DNA of 64,000 nt from Pigmentiphaga aceris (GTDB taxonomy: Bacteria; Pseudomonadota; Gammaproteobacteria; Burkholderiales; Burkholderiaceae_B): positions 2,790,001 through 2,854,000 of the forward strand of contig NZ_CP043046.1 in assembly GCF_008119665.1 (NCBI RefSeq), read 5' to 3'. A program made the translations under genes and the position numbers. The notes under the pieces were generated by a model, which was given only the letters and a program-made list of their open reading frames with translations, did no database searches and was not told where the DNA came from. How positions within the stretch are numbered: the stretch's first letter is position 1; the number at the start of each line of letters is the position of its first letter. Shown piece by piece: positions 9,310 to 18,538 of this stretch.

Positions 9310-9936
9310 ATGTATCACCAAGCCGCCTACGCGGAAACCGACTTGAATGTCTTGCACGACTGTATGCGTCAGTGGAGCTTCGCCACGCTGGTCACCAGCG
9401 GCACAAAAGGCATTCAGTCCACCCCGTTGCCGTTCCTGCTGAACACCGATGGCGCTGGCAATGGCTCGCTGACCACCCATCTGTCATTGGCCAACCCCAT
9501 CGTGCCGGATTTACGTTCAGGCGCAGAAGTGCTGGTGATCTTCCAGGGACCGCATGCATTCATCTCACCCAGCTGGTATCAGGACCAGATGACCTTCCCG
9601 ACCTGGAACTACACGCTGATCCACGCGCGCGGCGTGCCGGTCGTGAAGGAAAGCGAAGATGAAGTCATGGCGGTGTTGCGACGCACGGTGGCGATTTATG
9701 ACACCCCGCTGGGTGGGGAGTGGGATTTCGAGAAGATCCCGATGTCCCACACCGGTTCGCGCCTGAGCCGGATCGCCGCGATCGAGATCCCGATCACCAC
9801 GCTGGAAGGCAAGCTGAAACTGAATCAGGACAAGTCAGTTGCCGACCGCCTGGGTGTGATCGCCCAACTGTCGCGTGGCGATGGCAATGCCCAGGGCGTG
9901 GCCGAGATGATTCGTCGCCAGAAGGACATGGCCTGA
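9310..9936 (+). CDS. FMN-binding negative transcriptional regulator, PaiB-like
   Basis: A 208-residue protein of the PaiB/FMN-binding split-barrel family, recognised from the N-terminal pattern MYHQAAYAETD, the segment ATLVTSG followed by STPLPFLL, and the central FISPSWY and TWNY motifs. PaiB is named for a regulatory role in Bacillus, but most members are uncharacterised flavin proteins. As the last gene of this operon it may instead be an FMN-dependent enzyme. GGGAAA precedes the ATG. The gene ends 6 bases before the convergent IclR regulator. Confidence 0.85.
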   Translation: MYHQAAYAETDLNVLHDCMRQWSFATLVTSGTKGIQSTPLPFLLNTDGAGNGSLTTHLSLANPIVPDLRSGAEVLVIFQGPHAFISPSWYQDQMTFPTWNYTLIHARGVPVVKESEDEVMAVLRRTVAIYDTPLGGEWDFEKIPMSHTGSRLSRIAAIEIPITTLEGKLKLNQDKSVADRLGVIAQLSRGDGNAQGVAEMIRRQKDMA

Positions 9937-9942
9937 GGTGAT

Positions 9943-10719
9943 CTACGACAGCCCGACCTTGCCACTGAGTTCTTTCGCGGCATTGACCACCAAGGGCGAG
10001 AAACGCGTTTCGAACTCATCGCGCGTCCAGTCCGACAACGAGGCCGAGATGTGCACGGCCGCAATGGGCAATTGCTGATGATCGAGAATCGCACATGCCA
10101 GATTCACTTCACCCAGCGCGCTTTCTTCCGAGGACAGCGCGTAACCCTTGCGGCGCGCGGTGTCGATCTCGGCGCGGATCAGATCGTGGTCGGTGATGGT
10201 CTTGGGCGTGAAGGGCTTGGTGGTGGTGTCGGCCAGGATTTGATCGACCTGATCGGCGGGCAGATGGGACAGCACCGCACGCCCGCCAGCCGTGTAGATA
10301 GTCGGCAGACGGCGGCCGATCAAGGTCATGGTGTAGGCCTGGCGCTTGGTCTGCCGGCGCAGCGCAAAGATGATCGTCAGCCCGTCGAACAGGCTGAGTT
10401 CCACCCGTTCGGCCGATTCGCGCTGCAGTTCCACCATGATGGGGGTCGCGCGTTCCAGCAGCGGGACACCGCGCAGATAATCGAAGGCACGATCCAGGGA
10501 CTTCTTGCCCAGGACATAGCCTCGGCCATTGGCACCACGTTCCAGGTACCCCATGGCGACCAGCGTATGGGTCATGCGCTGCACGGTGCTGCGATCGACC
10601 TCACAGGCTTCGGCCAGGTCGTTCAGGCTCATGGGCGAGGGCCGGTCCGCAAAACATTCAAGCAGGCGCAGGCCCTTGGCAAGGGACTGCACAAAAAGCG
10701 AGTCGGTTCGTTTCGACAT
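9943..10719 (-). CDS. IclR family transcriptional regulator
   Basis: A 258-residue regulator with an N-terminal winged helix-turn-helix (about residues 10-70: GLRLLECFADRPSPMSLNDLAE and DRSTVQRMTHTL) and a C-terminal effector-binding domain (GRAVLSHLPAD, ARRKGYALSSEE, AVHISAS). IclR proteins usually control a neighbouring catabolic operon in response to a small acid. It is convergent with the amidase operon and divergent from the aldolase gene, and the shared 185-base region upstream contains two inverted repeats that could be its operators. Confidence 0.92.
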   Translation of the reverse strand: MSKRTDSLFVQSLAKGLRLLECFADRPSPMSLNDLAEACEVDRSTVQRMTHTLVAMGYLERGANGRGYVLGKKSLDRAFDYLRGVPLLERATPIMVELQRESAERVELSLFDGLTIIFALRRQTKRQAYTMTLIGRRLPTIYTAGGRAVLSHLPADQVDQILADTTTKPFTPKTITDHDLIRAEIDTARRKGYALSSEESALGEVNLACAILDHQQLPIAAVHISASLSDWTRDEFETRFSPLVVNAAKELSGKVGLS

Positions 10720-10812
10720 GGTTCTTCAGGAAAGAGCGGCATCATCGTGCCAAACACGTGCAGCAGCATCGCCATGCCCACGCAACCTGCGCTTAACGCG
10801 CTGAAAAAAAGT

Positions 10813-10882
10813 GCGTATCGATTTTAAGTCATTGCCAGTCGATACACCAAGCGAATCACCCCAGCGTTCTTTGAAAAGAACG
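10813..10882. promoter_or_regulatory. inverted repeats between the IclR gene and the aldolase gene
   Basis: The divergent intergenic region carries two perfect inverted repeats. One has arms GTATCGA (10813-10819) and TCGATAC (10837-10843). The other is CGTTCTT-TGAA-AAGAACG at 10865-10882, immediately upstream of the aldolase ribosome binding site. The compact 18-base palindrome has the size expected of an IclR-type dimer site. No protein-DNA data are implied; the assignment rests on position and symmetry. Confidence 0.4.
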
Positions 10883-10904
10883 TTCTTCATTCCGAGAGGC
10901 CCAC

Positions 10905-11645
10905 GTGCATTCCGATTTCCCGCAGTCCAGCGTCGAAGCCAAGACCCGCCACGACCTGGCGCAGCTGTATCGCCTGATCGCGCATTTCCGCATGACCGAC
11001 ATCATCGACACGCATATCAGCGCGCGTGTGCCGGGTACCGAAGACCACTTTCTGATCAACCGCTACGGCGTGTTGTTCCATGAAATGCGCCCGGAAGACT
11101 TGGTCAAGATCGATACGGCAGGCAATCCGGTCGACCCCATCGACCCGGCCGATGCAGAAAGCAGTAAGGTCAACGCGGCGGGTTTCACCATTCATTCGGC
11201 ATTGCACATGGCGCGTCATGACCTGGCTTGCGTGATCCATACGCACACGGCAGACGGCATGGCGGTATCTACACAAAAGCATGGCCTGTTGCCGATTACG
11301 CAACATGCGCTGCGCTTTCATAATCGACTGGCTTACCACGACTACGAAGGCATTGCGCTTGAATTGGAAGAACGCGAGCGCCTGGTGGCCGACATGGGCA
11401 CACACAACGCGATGATTCTGCGCAATCATGGACTGCTTGCTGCAGGCCGCACCATTGCCGAAGCCTTCGTGAATATCTACTACCTGGAACGCGCGTGCCA
11501 GGCGCAGATCAAGGCCACCAGCGGCGGCGCAGAGCTGGTCATCCCATCTGAAGAAGTGCGCGAGCGCACCGCAAAACAATTTGAGCGCCCGACGGCCTTG
11601 CAATATTGCGAGCGCGTGTGGAATTCGGCGATTCGGTTGCTTTGA
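10905..11645 (+). CDS. class II aldolase/adducin family protein
   Basis: A 246-residue protein of the class II aldolase/adducin family (fuculose-phosphate aldolase fold). The zinc-binding histidines are visible in VIHTHTADG and in LRNHGLL. Members cleave or decarboxylate sugar phosphates and other hydroxy compounds; several Burkholderiales homologues sit in aromatic or amide catabolic loci. The start is GTG at 10905, supported by GAGAGG 6 bases upstream. It is followed in the same orientation by an M20 amidohydrolase 175 bases on. Confidence 0.88.
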   Translation: MHSDFPQSSVEAKTRHDLAQLYRLIAHFRMTDIIDTHISARVPGTEDHFLINRYGVLFHEMRPEDLVKIDTAGNPVDPIDPADAESSKVNAAGFTIHSALHMARHDLACVIHTHTADGMAVSTQKHGLLPITQHALRFHNRLAYHDYEGIALELEERERLVADMGTHNAMILRNHGLLAAGRTIAEAFVNIYYLERACQAQIKATSGGAELVIPSEEVRERTAKQFERPTALQYCERVWNSAIRLL

Positions 11646-11820
11646 ATTCGTCTGTGTTGATATTGAAGCCGAAGTTGGCTGGGCATCTGTAGTGATAGTC
11701 GCGTCTACAGCCGTTTTCCAATCGTTTTGGCAGATGCCTGGCTAGTTGCTTTGATGCCCATGTTGGGCCGTGTTGATTCTCGCTTCGCCCCGCCTTGATA
11801 TACCCGCCCGGAGCTTTGCC

Positions 11821-13023
11821 ATGAAGCTGATCGCCTCCATTTTTGCCCACGTGCCGAAGATCGTTGCGCTGCGCCGCGACCTGCATGCGCACCCGGAACT
11901 GGGCTTCAAGGAGTTCCGCACGGCCGACGTGGTGGCAGCAAAGCTGACCGAATGGGGCATTCCGATTCACCGGGGGCTGGCCGGTACGGGTGTGGTGGGC
12001 ATATTGCGGCAAGGCACCAGCAGCCGAGCCATCGGCCTGCGAGCCGACATGGACGCCTTGCCCATGACCGAGCTGAACACCTTCGCGCATGCAAGCCAGC
12101 ACGCGGGCGTCATGCACGCCTGCGGCCATGACGGGCACACGGCAATGTTGCTGGCGGCGGCCCAGCACCTGTCTATGCACAGCGACTTCGACGGCACCGT
12201 CTACCTGATCTTCCAGCCTGCCGAAGAAGGCGGCGGTGGTGCACGCGAGATGGTCAAGGAAGGTTTGTTCGACCGGTTCCCAATGGATGCCGTGTTCGGC
12301 ATGCACAACTGGCCAGGCATGGATGTAGGCCAGCTTGCGGTCAGCCCCGGCCCGGTCATGGCGTCGAGCAATGGTTTTCGGGTGACGATAAAAGGCAAGG
12401 GCGGCCATGCAGCGCTGCCGCACGCGTGCATCGACCCCATTCCGATCGCATGCGAAATCGTCCAGGCGTTTCAGACCATCTTGACGCGTCGCAAGCATGC
12501 GGCCGACCCGGCGGTGATCTCGGTCACGACGATTCACGCGGGCGAGGTCACCAACGTGATTCCAGACAGCTGCGAAATTCGCGGCCAGGTGCGCACGTAT
12601 TCGATGGCTACGCTGGACTTGATCGAATCCAAGATGCGGACGATGGCCGAGCACATCTGCGTGGCCCACGACGCGCAGTGCGAGTTTCAGTTTGTGCGCA
12701 ACTATCCGCCTACGGTCAACACCGTGGCCGAAGCCAATTTCGCCAAGCAGGTGTTCGGCAGCGTGGTTGGTGCGGAAAACGTGGTCGATCAAGTTGCCGC
12801 GATGACGGCAGAGGATTTCTCTTTCATGCTGCTGGCGCGCCCGGGTGCCTACATCTTCATCGGCAACGGTAACGGTGCGCACCGCGCTGCCCAGCACGGG
12901 GGCGGACCGTGCACCTTGCATGGCGCAAGCTACGACTTCAACGACGCGTTGATTCCCATCGGGGCAAGTTGCTGGGTGGCGCTGGTCGAGCGATTTCTTG
13001 CTTTGGATACAGGGTCTTTGTAG
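11821..13023 (+). CDS. M20 family amidohydrolase/metallopeptidase (hippurate hydrolase-like)
   Basis: A 400-residue metal-dependent amidohydrolase of the M20D group (hippurate/N-acyl amino acid hydrolases). Metal-ligand motifs are MHACGHDGHTAM and QPAEEGGGGA, with a late His in the HGGGPCTLHG region and the dimerisation insert around residues 180-290. It would remove the acyl group from an N-acyl amino acid. The frame is open further upstream, but ATG 11821 is preceded by GGAG at 7 bases and matches the usual family start. Its presence beside an amidase and a peptide importer fits amide degradation. Confidence 0.9.
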   Translation: MKLIASIFAHVPKIVALRRDLHAHPELGFKEFRTADVVAAKLTEWGIPIHRGLAGTGVVGILRQGTSSRAIGLRADMDALPMTELNTFAHASQHAGVMHACGHDGHTAMLLAAAQHLSMHSDFDGTVYLIFQPAEEGGGGAREMVKEGLFDRFPMDAVFGMHNWPGMDVGQLAVSPGPVMASSNGFRVTIKGKGGHAALPHACIDPIPIACEIVQAFQTILTRRKHAADPAVISVTTIHAGEVTNVIPDSCEIRGQVRTYSMATLDLIESKMRTMAEHICVAHDAQCEFQFVRNYPPTVNTVAEANFAKQVFGSVVGAENVVDQVAAMTAEDFSFMLLARPGAYIFIGNGNGAHRAAQHGGGPCTLHGASYDFNDALIPIGASCWVALVERFLALDTGSL

Positions 13024-13400
13024 TTGGCGAATGTCGTTATTCGGTATGAGCTGCCGGACAGAGTCGAACTGATTCAGTTTCCAGTCAGGGTCGACAGGCA
13101 TCTGTTTCGTCGGTAAGCACATGTCGCGCTGCGGCTATCCAGAAGGGCTAGCCGGCCGTTCTACGTGAACTCGGCCCGTAAAATAACGCCCTTAAGGCAT
13201 GCCTCACTTCAGGCTTGAAGTTAGGCCGTCAAAGCCTCGGTTCGGGCACGCTCAATGTGGCGGAGCTGCGCTCCTGTCCTTATTGCTAACCACATCAGCA
13301 TGCTCAGCCAACGCCACACTCGGGCGTTGTTGGCGTAGCCATTACTGCTGCCTGCAATGTTGTTTATCTCTCTATTTTTGTCAGACGAACAAGGAAGGTT
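13024..13400. other. non-coding gap of 377 bases, nothing recognised
   Basis: The region between the M20 gene and the antiporter gene has no reading frame with coding character, no clear terminator and no RNA gene that I recognise. The last 15 bases contain the AAGGAAGG ribosome binding site of the antiporter. A plus-strand frame beginning at 13199 runs into the antiporter in another frame and is judged spurious. Confidence 0.5.
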
Positions 13401-15047
13401 TTGGATTCCATCGGCATCACTCTGGTCATGTTCCTGGCCGTCATCGCCAGCGGCATTTTCGTTCGCGCCTTGCCAATCGCCATTCCGCTTCCTTTGGTAC
13501 AGATCGCCCTGGGCGCGGTGATTGCCGGCGTGTTCAACCGTGGGGTGAGCCTGGAGCCCGATCTATTCTTCCTGCTTTTCCTGCCCCCGTTGCTGTTCCT
13601 GGACGGCTGGCGCATTCCGAAAGAAGGCTTGCTGCGCGACCGTTTCACCATTCTTGAGTTGGCGCTGGGGCTGGTGATCTTCACCGTAGTGGGGCTCGGC
13701 TTCCTGATCCATTGGATGATTCCGGCCATGCCCTTGCCAGTCGCGTTCGCGCTGGCAGCCATCGTGTCCCCAACCGACCCGGTAGCCGTCTCGGCGATCA
13801 CGGCGCGTGTGCCGATTCCCAAGCGTGTCATGCATGTGCTGGAAGGCGAATCCTTGCTGAACGATGCCACCGGTCTGGTGGCATTCCGGTTCGCAGTGGC
13901 AGCAGCGGTCACCGGTAGTTTTTCGCTGACTTCGGCCACGCTGTCCTTCCTGTGGGTGGCGATTGCCGGCTTGGCGATCGGCGCGGTGTTCACCTGGGTC
14001 GTTGCACGTGCCAAGGCCTGGATCAGCAAGCGCCTGGGAGAAGAGCCGGGTTCAGAAATTCTGCTTAGCCTGTTGATTCCTTTTGGTGCCTACGGCTTGG
14101 CCGAGCACGTTCATGCCTCCGGCATTCTGGCCGCCGTGTCGGCTGGGGTGACCATGAGCCTGGTCGAGCTGTCGGGCCGTTCCTTGGCAACCACGCGTGT
14201 GCAGCGCACGGCAGTGTGGAACACCGTGCAGTTCACCTTGAACGGCATCATGTTCGTGCTGCTGGGTGAGCAATTCCCGGCGATTTTCCGGGGTGCCGTG
14301 CGTGTGGTCGAAGAAACCGGCCACGACAATCCCTGGTGGCTGCTGGTCTATGCGCTGGCAATCAACCTGGCCCTGGCCGTGCTGCGCTTCACCTGGGTAT
14401 GGGTGTCCTTGCGCATCAGCCAAGCCGTTGCCGCTCGTACGGGCCGTGAAGCACCGCGTGCCGGTCTGCGCCTGACCTTGGCAGTGTCGATCGCGGGGGT
14501 GCGAGGTGCCATCACCCTGGCAGGTGTGCTGACCCTGCCGCTGGTGATCGCAGACGGCACGGAATTTCCGGCGCGGGATCTGGCTATCTTCCTGGCCGCA
14601 ACGGTGATCGTGGTGTCCTTGGTCGTGGCCAGCGTGGGGCTGCCAAAACTGCTGAACGGCTTGCCTGTCGCGCCCGATACCGAACACTACGAACAAGAAC
14701 AGATCGCCAACGCCGCCGCCCGCGAAGCGGCATCGCGGGCGGTGGAAAAACACCTGCATGACATGGTGGCCGCCGACCCGGAAGGCGACCCGAAGGTCTA
14801 CACCGACGTGGCCAGCCGCCTGATGGACAGCATGTCGCAGCAGGCGCGTGGTGGCCTGGAGGGCGACGTGCCGCCCGAGGTCTTGAAGCGGCAACTGGCT
14901 ATCGAGCAGGCCATGCGTCTGGTAGCGCTGGACGCTGCGCGCAGCGAGCTGTTCCGCCTGGCCCGACGCCGCAAGATTTCCGACGACGTCTGCCGCGAAG
15001 CCGTGCGGCGGATTGACTTGCAGGAAGCGCGTGTGGGGAGGGCGTGA
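13401..15047 (+). CDS. Na+/H+ antiporter, CPA1 family
   Basis: A 548-residue inner-membrane antiporter. About twelve hydrophobic helices span residues 1-420, and a charged cytoplasmic tail of about 130 residues follows. CPA1 hallmarks include FLDGWRIPKEG, the ion-site motif SPTDPVAVSAI and EGESLLNDATGLV. It exchanges sodium or potassium for protons in pH and salt homeostasis. The start is TTG at 13401, chosen because AAGGAAGG lies 2-9 bases upstream and the protein then begins with the first membrane helix. It appears to be a single-gene unit. Confidence 0.93.
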   Translation: MDSIGITLVMFLAVIASGIFVRALPIAIPLPLVQIALGAVIAGVFNRGVSLEPDLFFLLFLPPLLFLDGWRIPKEGLLRDRFTILELALGLVIFTVVGLGFLIHWMIPAMPLPVAFALAAIVSPTDPVAVSAITARVPIPKRVMHVLEGESLLNDATGLVAFRFAVAAAVTGSFSLTSATLSFLWVAIAGLAIGAVFTWVVARAKAWISKRLGEEPGSEILLSLLIPFGAYGLAEHVHASGILAAVSAGVTMSLVELSGRSLATTRVQRTAVWNTVQFTLNGIMFVLLGEQFPAIFRGAVRVVEETGHDNPWWLLVYALAINLALAVLRFTWVWVSLRISQAVAARTGREAPRAGLRLTLAVSIAGVRGAITLAGVLTLPLVIADGTEFPARDLAIFLAATVIVVSLVVASVGLPKLLNGLPVAPDTEHYEQEQIANAAAREAASRAVEKHLHDMVAADPEGDPKVYTDVASRLMDSMSQQARGGLEGDVPPEVLKRQLAIEQAMRLVALDAARSELFRLARRRKISDDVCREAVRRIDLQEARVGRA

Positions 15048-15240
15048 GAGCTGGCCAACGAAGCTTCGCCAGATAGTTGATAGATCGGGCAATCAAACAG
15101 CAGCCAGTGCAGTCGACAAGCCAGTGACACCGCTGCCGACGACGCCAAGTACATCGGCATGCAGATGCTGGGGCAGCGCGTCGGCGATGGTGCAGGCGGC
15201 GATCAATCGGCCGATCAGGCCGCTACAAGCGCTCTGGCGC

Positions 15241-15999
15241 TCAGTTCGAGGAAAAGCGCATTCCGCCATCCACCGGCATGACTGCCCCGGTGATGTACCG
15301 AGCAAGCGGAGAAGCCAGGAAAGCCACCAGATTGGCGATATCTTCCGGCTCGCCGAAGTAGCCGATCGGAATCATCTTGGCGATGAATGCCTGGCGGTTT
15401 TCCTCGGTCGGGTGCAGACGGTTCAGAATCTGCTCGCTGTTGATGCGACCGGGCGGAATGCAGTTCACGGTCACGCCATCAGGAGCCACGTCACAAGCCA
15501 GGCCCTTGGCCCAGGTATGCATCGCTGCCTTGGCGGCGGTGGCCGAGTTCAGGGATCGTGGCTCCATCGAGCCGCTGATGTTCACCACGCGGCCCCAGCG
15601 TCGTTCACGCATTGCGGGCAACAGTGCCTGCGTCAACCTGCGGGCAGAGGTGAAATTCAGCGCAAAGGCTTCGTCCCAGTCCGAGTCTGGGGCATCGGTC
15701 TTGATCGGACGCGAGCCGCCTGCAGCGTTCACCAGAATGTCGACCTGACCCAGCGCAGACGTGGCTTCAGCAGCAATACGCGCCACATCGGTCGCGTCGG
15801 TGATGTCGCCCAGGATGATGACAGGGCGAACCGCGCCTGCATCTTCGATTTCCTTTGCCAGTTGCTCCAGCAATTCGCCACGCCGCGCGGTGATGGCGAC
15901 TCGCACGCCTTCGCGTGCCAATACGCGCGCAATCCCTGCGCCGATGCCCATGCTGGCACCGGTTACCAATGCGGTTCGTTCCTGAAGCTGCAAATCCAT
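15241..15999 (-). CDS. SDR family oxidoreductase lacking the catalytic tyrosine
   Basis: A 252-residue short-chain dehydrogenase/reductase. The cofactor motif TGASMGIG is at residues 13-20 and NAAGG at 91-95, with the catalytic-region Ser in VNISGS (about 142). In the YxxxK motif the lysine is Lys157, but the tyrosine position (153) is Ala (NSATAAK). The C terminus has the usual TGAVMPVDGG. Loss of the tyrosine either makes the enzyme non-reductive or means another residue serves. It is divergent from a LysR gene, the common arrangement for a regulator and its target. Confidence 0.88.
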   Translation of the reverse strand: MDLQLQERTALVTGASMGIGAGIARVLAREGVRVAITARRGELLEQLAKEIEDAGAVRPVIILGDITDATDVARIAAEATSALGQVDILVNAAGGSRPIKTDAPDSDWDEAFALNFTSARRLTQALLPAMRERRWGRVVNISGSMEPRSLNSATAAKAAMHTWAKGLACDVAPDGVTVNCIPPGRINSEQILNRLHPTEENRQAFIAKMIPIGYFGEPEDIANLVAFLASPLARYITGAVMPVDGGMRFSSN

Positions 16000-16229
16000 T
16001 TTTATCTCCTGTTTGTCAATGCCTCGAAGGCCTGGACGCAGTGTGATTCAAAACTGGTAGGCACATAAATAGCGATAAAATTGATTCACTTATTAGTCAG
16101 AGTGTGGAATGTGGTCGCCGTTTTCCTGCGATTGCGATTGCTCATGCGTTGACTGCTTCTTCTCATCACGTAGCGTTCTGTTCGCCCCAGATCTTGTGAC
16201 TGTTGAGCATTGAACAGTAAGGAACCTGC

Positions 16230-17114
16230 ATGGACCTGCTCGGCAGCATGAAAGTTTTTGTCCAGATCGTCGATCGGGGCAGCCTGAGCGCAGCGGCGGC
16301 GGCCAGTGGCATTTCGCCCACCATGGCGGGCAATCATCTGCGCGCGTTGGAACAACGGCTGGGCATGAAGCTGCTGAACCGCACCACGCGCCGCCAGCAG
16401 CTGACCAGCTTCGGGCAGGACTACTACGCGCGTTGTCAGGAAATCCTGCGCTTGATTGCCGATGCCGACAGTCAGGCGCACGACCTGCAGGCCACCCCCA
16501 CGGGCCAACTGCGCGTGACGGCACCGGTCACTTTCGGCACCGAGGCCTTGATTCCTGCGCTGGCTGAGTATCTGGCGCAGTACCCGGATATTCATATCGA
16601 TCTGGTCTTGAGCGACCGGGTGACGCACTTGGTGGAAGAGGGCTTCGACGCCGCCATTCGCATTGGGGATTTGCCCGATTCGGGTCTGATCGCGCAGACC
16701 CTGGCACCGTATCGGCTGCTGGTTTGCGCGGCACCGTCTTACCTGGCAAGACGTGGGACGCCCACCAGCCCGGACGACCTGAGCGCGCACGAATGCCTGT
16801 CGTTCAGCCACACGGCTTTTGAGCAGTGGCGAATGCAGAATCACGAATCCGGCGCGCGGGTGCCTGGCTCGGCGCGATTGCAGCTCAACAATGGCCAAGC
16901 ACTGCGTGTGGCCGCGCTGCACGGGCTGGGCATCGTGCTGCAACCCGCCGCGCTGTTGCAAGCCGATATCGCAGCCGGACGTCTGATTCAACTATTCCCG
17001 TCCTACCCGCTGCCGACCCGCCAGATGAGCATTGTCTATCTGCCGGATCGGTATCGTTCGGCGCGGCTGCGCAGTTTTGTGGACTTCGTGGTGACGCGGT
17101 TTGGCGGGATGTAG
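16230..17114 (+). CDS. LysR family transcriptional regulator
   Basis: A 294-residue LysR regulator with an N-terminal winged HTH (residues 1-60, FVQIVDRGSLSAAAAASGIS) and a periplasmic-binding-protein-like effector domain. It resembles the AaeR/PA4203-like group (NRTTRRQQLT, then GQLRVTAPVTFG). AAGGA precedes the ATG. The gene is divergent from the SDR gene across 230 bases that include an AT-rich stretch at about 16063-16100, so the SDR is its probable target. The inducer is unknown. Confidence 0.92.
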   Translation: MDLLGSMKVFVQIVDRGSLSAAAAASGISPTMAGNHLRALEQRLGMKLLNRTTRRQQLTSFGQDYYARCQEILRLIADADSQAHDLQATPTGQLRVTAPVTFGTEALIPALAEYLAQYPDIHIDLVLSDRVTHLVEEGFDAAIRIGDLPDSGLIAQTLAPYRLLVCAAPSYLARRGTPTSPDDLSAHECLSFSHTAFEQWRMQNHESGARVPGSARLQLNNGQALRVAALHGLGIVLQPAALLQADIAAGRLIQLFPSYPLPTRQMSIVYLPDRYRSARLRSFVDFVVTRFGGM

Positions 17115-17215
17115 GGCGGCGATGCGGATTCAGTGACGTCCGCGTATCGACATCCCAGGTCCATCACGCTGCCGTACGAATTCAGCGTAGTTGACCCGGC
17201 GTTACCTGATCCCGC

Positions 17216-18016
17216 TCAACGCCGCAGTTCCAACACATCGAAATTCGATTCTGCGGTGGGCGAGGGCAGCTCAAGCCGCATGTGTTTGGCCGACAAGGGG
17301 ACCAGATACCCCACCTCGTTGCTGTCCTGCGATTCGCCATACCGCGTGACACGCTTCTGATCGCCCAGCGACACCGCGCCCACATATGCCAGCTTGTTGT
17401 CGTTGATGTCGTAGAACGTACCGTTGGTGCGTTGCGAGCCGGTCAGCTTATGCAGCGCCAGGCCGGCACCGTCGTCGGTGATGCGGCAGCGGAAATCGTT
17501 GTACGCAATGATCGGCAGGTTCGGCTGCTTGGATAGTTTGATGACACGGCAGCGCCAGTCGCCCGCAATCTTTGCCGCATCGATTTTTTTCGCATCACCT
17601 GCCATGACGGCGTTGACCATCTTCACATCCGAAGGCGAACCGTGGGCGCGGACATAGTCGAGCGTGGTCTGGCGGACTTCTTGATATCCATCAAGACGCG
17701 CCTTGTCCTGTTCCGTCAGCATCTTGGGGAAGGAGCCATCAGCCAATACGGGGGCAGCGGCAAACATGCCGACGCAGAGAGCGAGGCTGGCGAAAGCAAG
17801 GCTGAAGCGATTGCTGGGTGGGCGGCCAGTGCGGGAATCATTGGCGCTGGGGGCGACAGGGTTCAGATCACCGAAGCTCAGTTCATTGAAATTTGGTTCA
17901 CCAACATGCGGTTCACCGATGCGGGGGCGAAGATTGGCGTGGGTCAACTTGAAGACTCCGTTGGCGGGGCCCCCATGCTGACATGCGAAGCCATGACTGG
18001 ATGCTTCAAGGCGCAT
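17216..18016 (-). CDS. DUF4893 domain-containing secreted protein
   Basis: The C-terminal 170 residues match the DUF4893 pattern as I know it: DWRCRVIKL, YNDFRCRITDDG, KLTGSQRTNGTFYD and the closing DVLELRR. A hydrophobic segment (LAFASLALCVGMFAAAPVLA) followed by DGSF looks like a signal peptide but begins about 70 residues into the frame. No ATG, GTG or TTG lies close upstream of it; a TTG at about residue 24 is the nearest internal candidate. Either the protein has a long N-terminal extension or the start is misread. The protein is probably periplasmic; its function is unknown. Confidence 0.75.
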   Translation of the reverse strand: MRLEASSHGFACQHGGPANGVFKLTHANLRPRIGEPHVGEPNFNELSFGDLNPVAPSANDSRTGRPPSNRFSLAFASLALCVGMFAAAPVLADGSFPKMLTEQDKARLDGYQEVRQTTLDYVRAHGSPSDVKMVNAVMAGDAKKIDAAKIAGDWRCRVIKLSKQPNLPIIAYNDFRCRITDDGAGLALHKLTGSQRTNGTFYDINDNKLAYVGAVSLGDQKRVTRYGESQDSNEVGYLVPLSAKHMRLELPSPTAESNFDVLELRR

Positions 18017-18175
18017 CGATATCGTACGGTCGGGTTTGGTGGCGACAATGTCGGCATTCGCACCAGGACTGGCATGTCGGCAGGCATTGACGAGGATACA
18101 GAGACCCGCATTAGTACCCGTGCATGTAAGAGCGCCAGAGCTCGAGTCCGCAAGCGCTCAAATGCCATCGCGCCC

Positions 18176-18385
18176 TTAGCCGAGCTTTTTCAGCGCCTCG
18201 CCTTTGTGAATCGCCGTTTTTCCGCTTTTGGCGCTTTTGACCCGGTACTGGGGTTCGTCGGCCGAGGCTTTGGCAACGTGGCCGCCTGCCTTGGCGGTGC
18301 CGGTTACCTTCGCGGTGATGGTGCCTTCGGTTTCACCCTGGGCTGTATTCCAACGAACCTTGTCGCCTGTCGAAAGCTTGCTCAT
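18176..18385 (-). CDS. small DUF2945 (hypervirulence-associated TUDOR-like) protein
   Basis: A 69-residue protein beginning MSKLSTGDKVRWN, with the repeated G-x-V and K-S-x-K-S-G-K-T-A-I-H-K pattern of the DUF2945/HVA1 TUDOR family. AGGAG lies 7 bases upstream of the ATG at 18385; a longer frame begins 12 codons earlier but has no ribosome binding site. Family members are small, probably cytoplasmic and of unknown role. It stands alone between the DUF4893 gene and regA. Confidence 0.8.
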   Translation of the reverse strand: MSKLSTGDKVRWNTAQGETEGTITAKVTGTAKAGGHVAKASADEPQYRVKSAKSGKTAIHKGEALKKLG

Positions 18386-18538
18386 GCCGATCTCCTGAAA
18401 AGGCTGATCGATCAAGAGCAAGCGCGATGCCCGGATGTTGCGCGCACGCTTACCACTGCGCGTCCGCGAGGCATTTGGTCGCCCAGTTGGCCATCGACTT
18501 CGCCGTCCGGTCCGACGCTTGACACGCTATCCAGCCAG

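Noticed and set aside
11539..13122. Minus-strand open frame of 527 codons
   Set aside because: Shadow of the M20 amidohydrolase and the aldolase 3' end; no family features.
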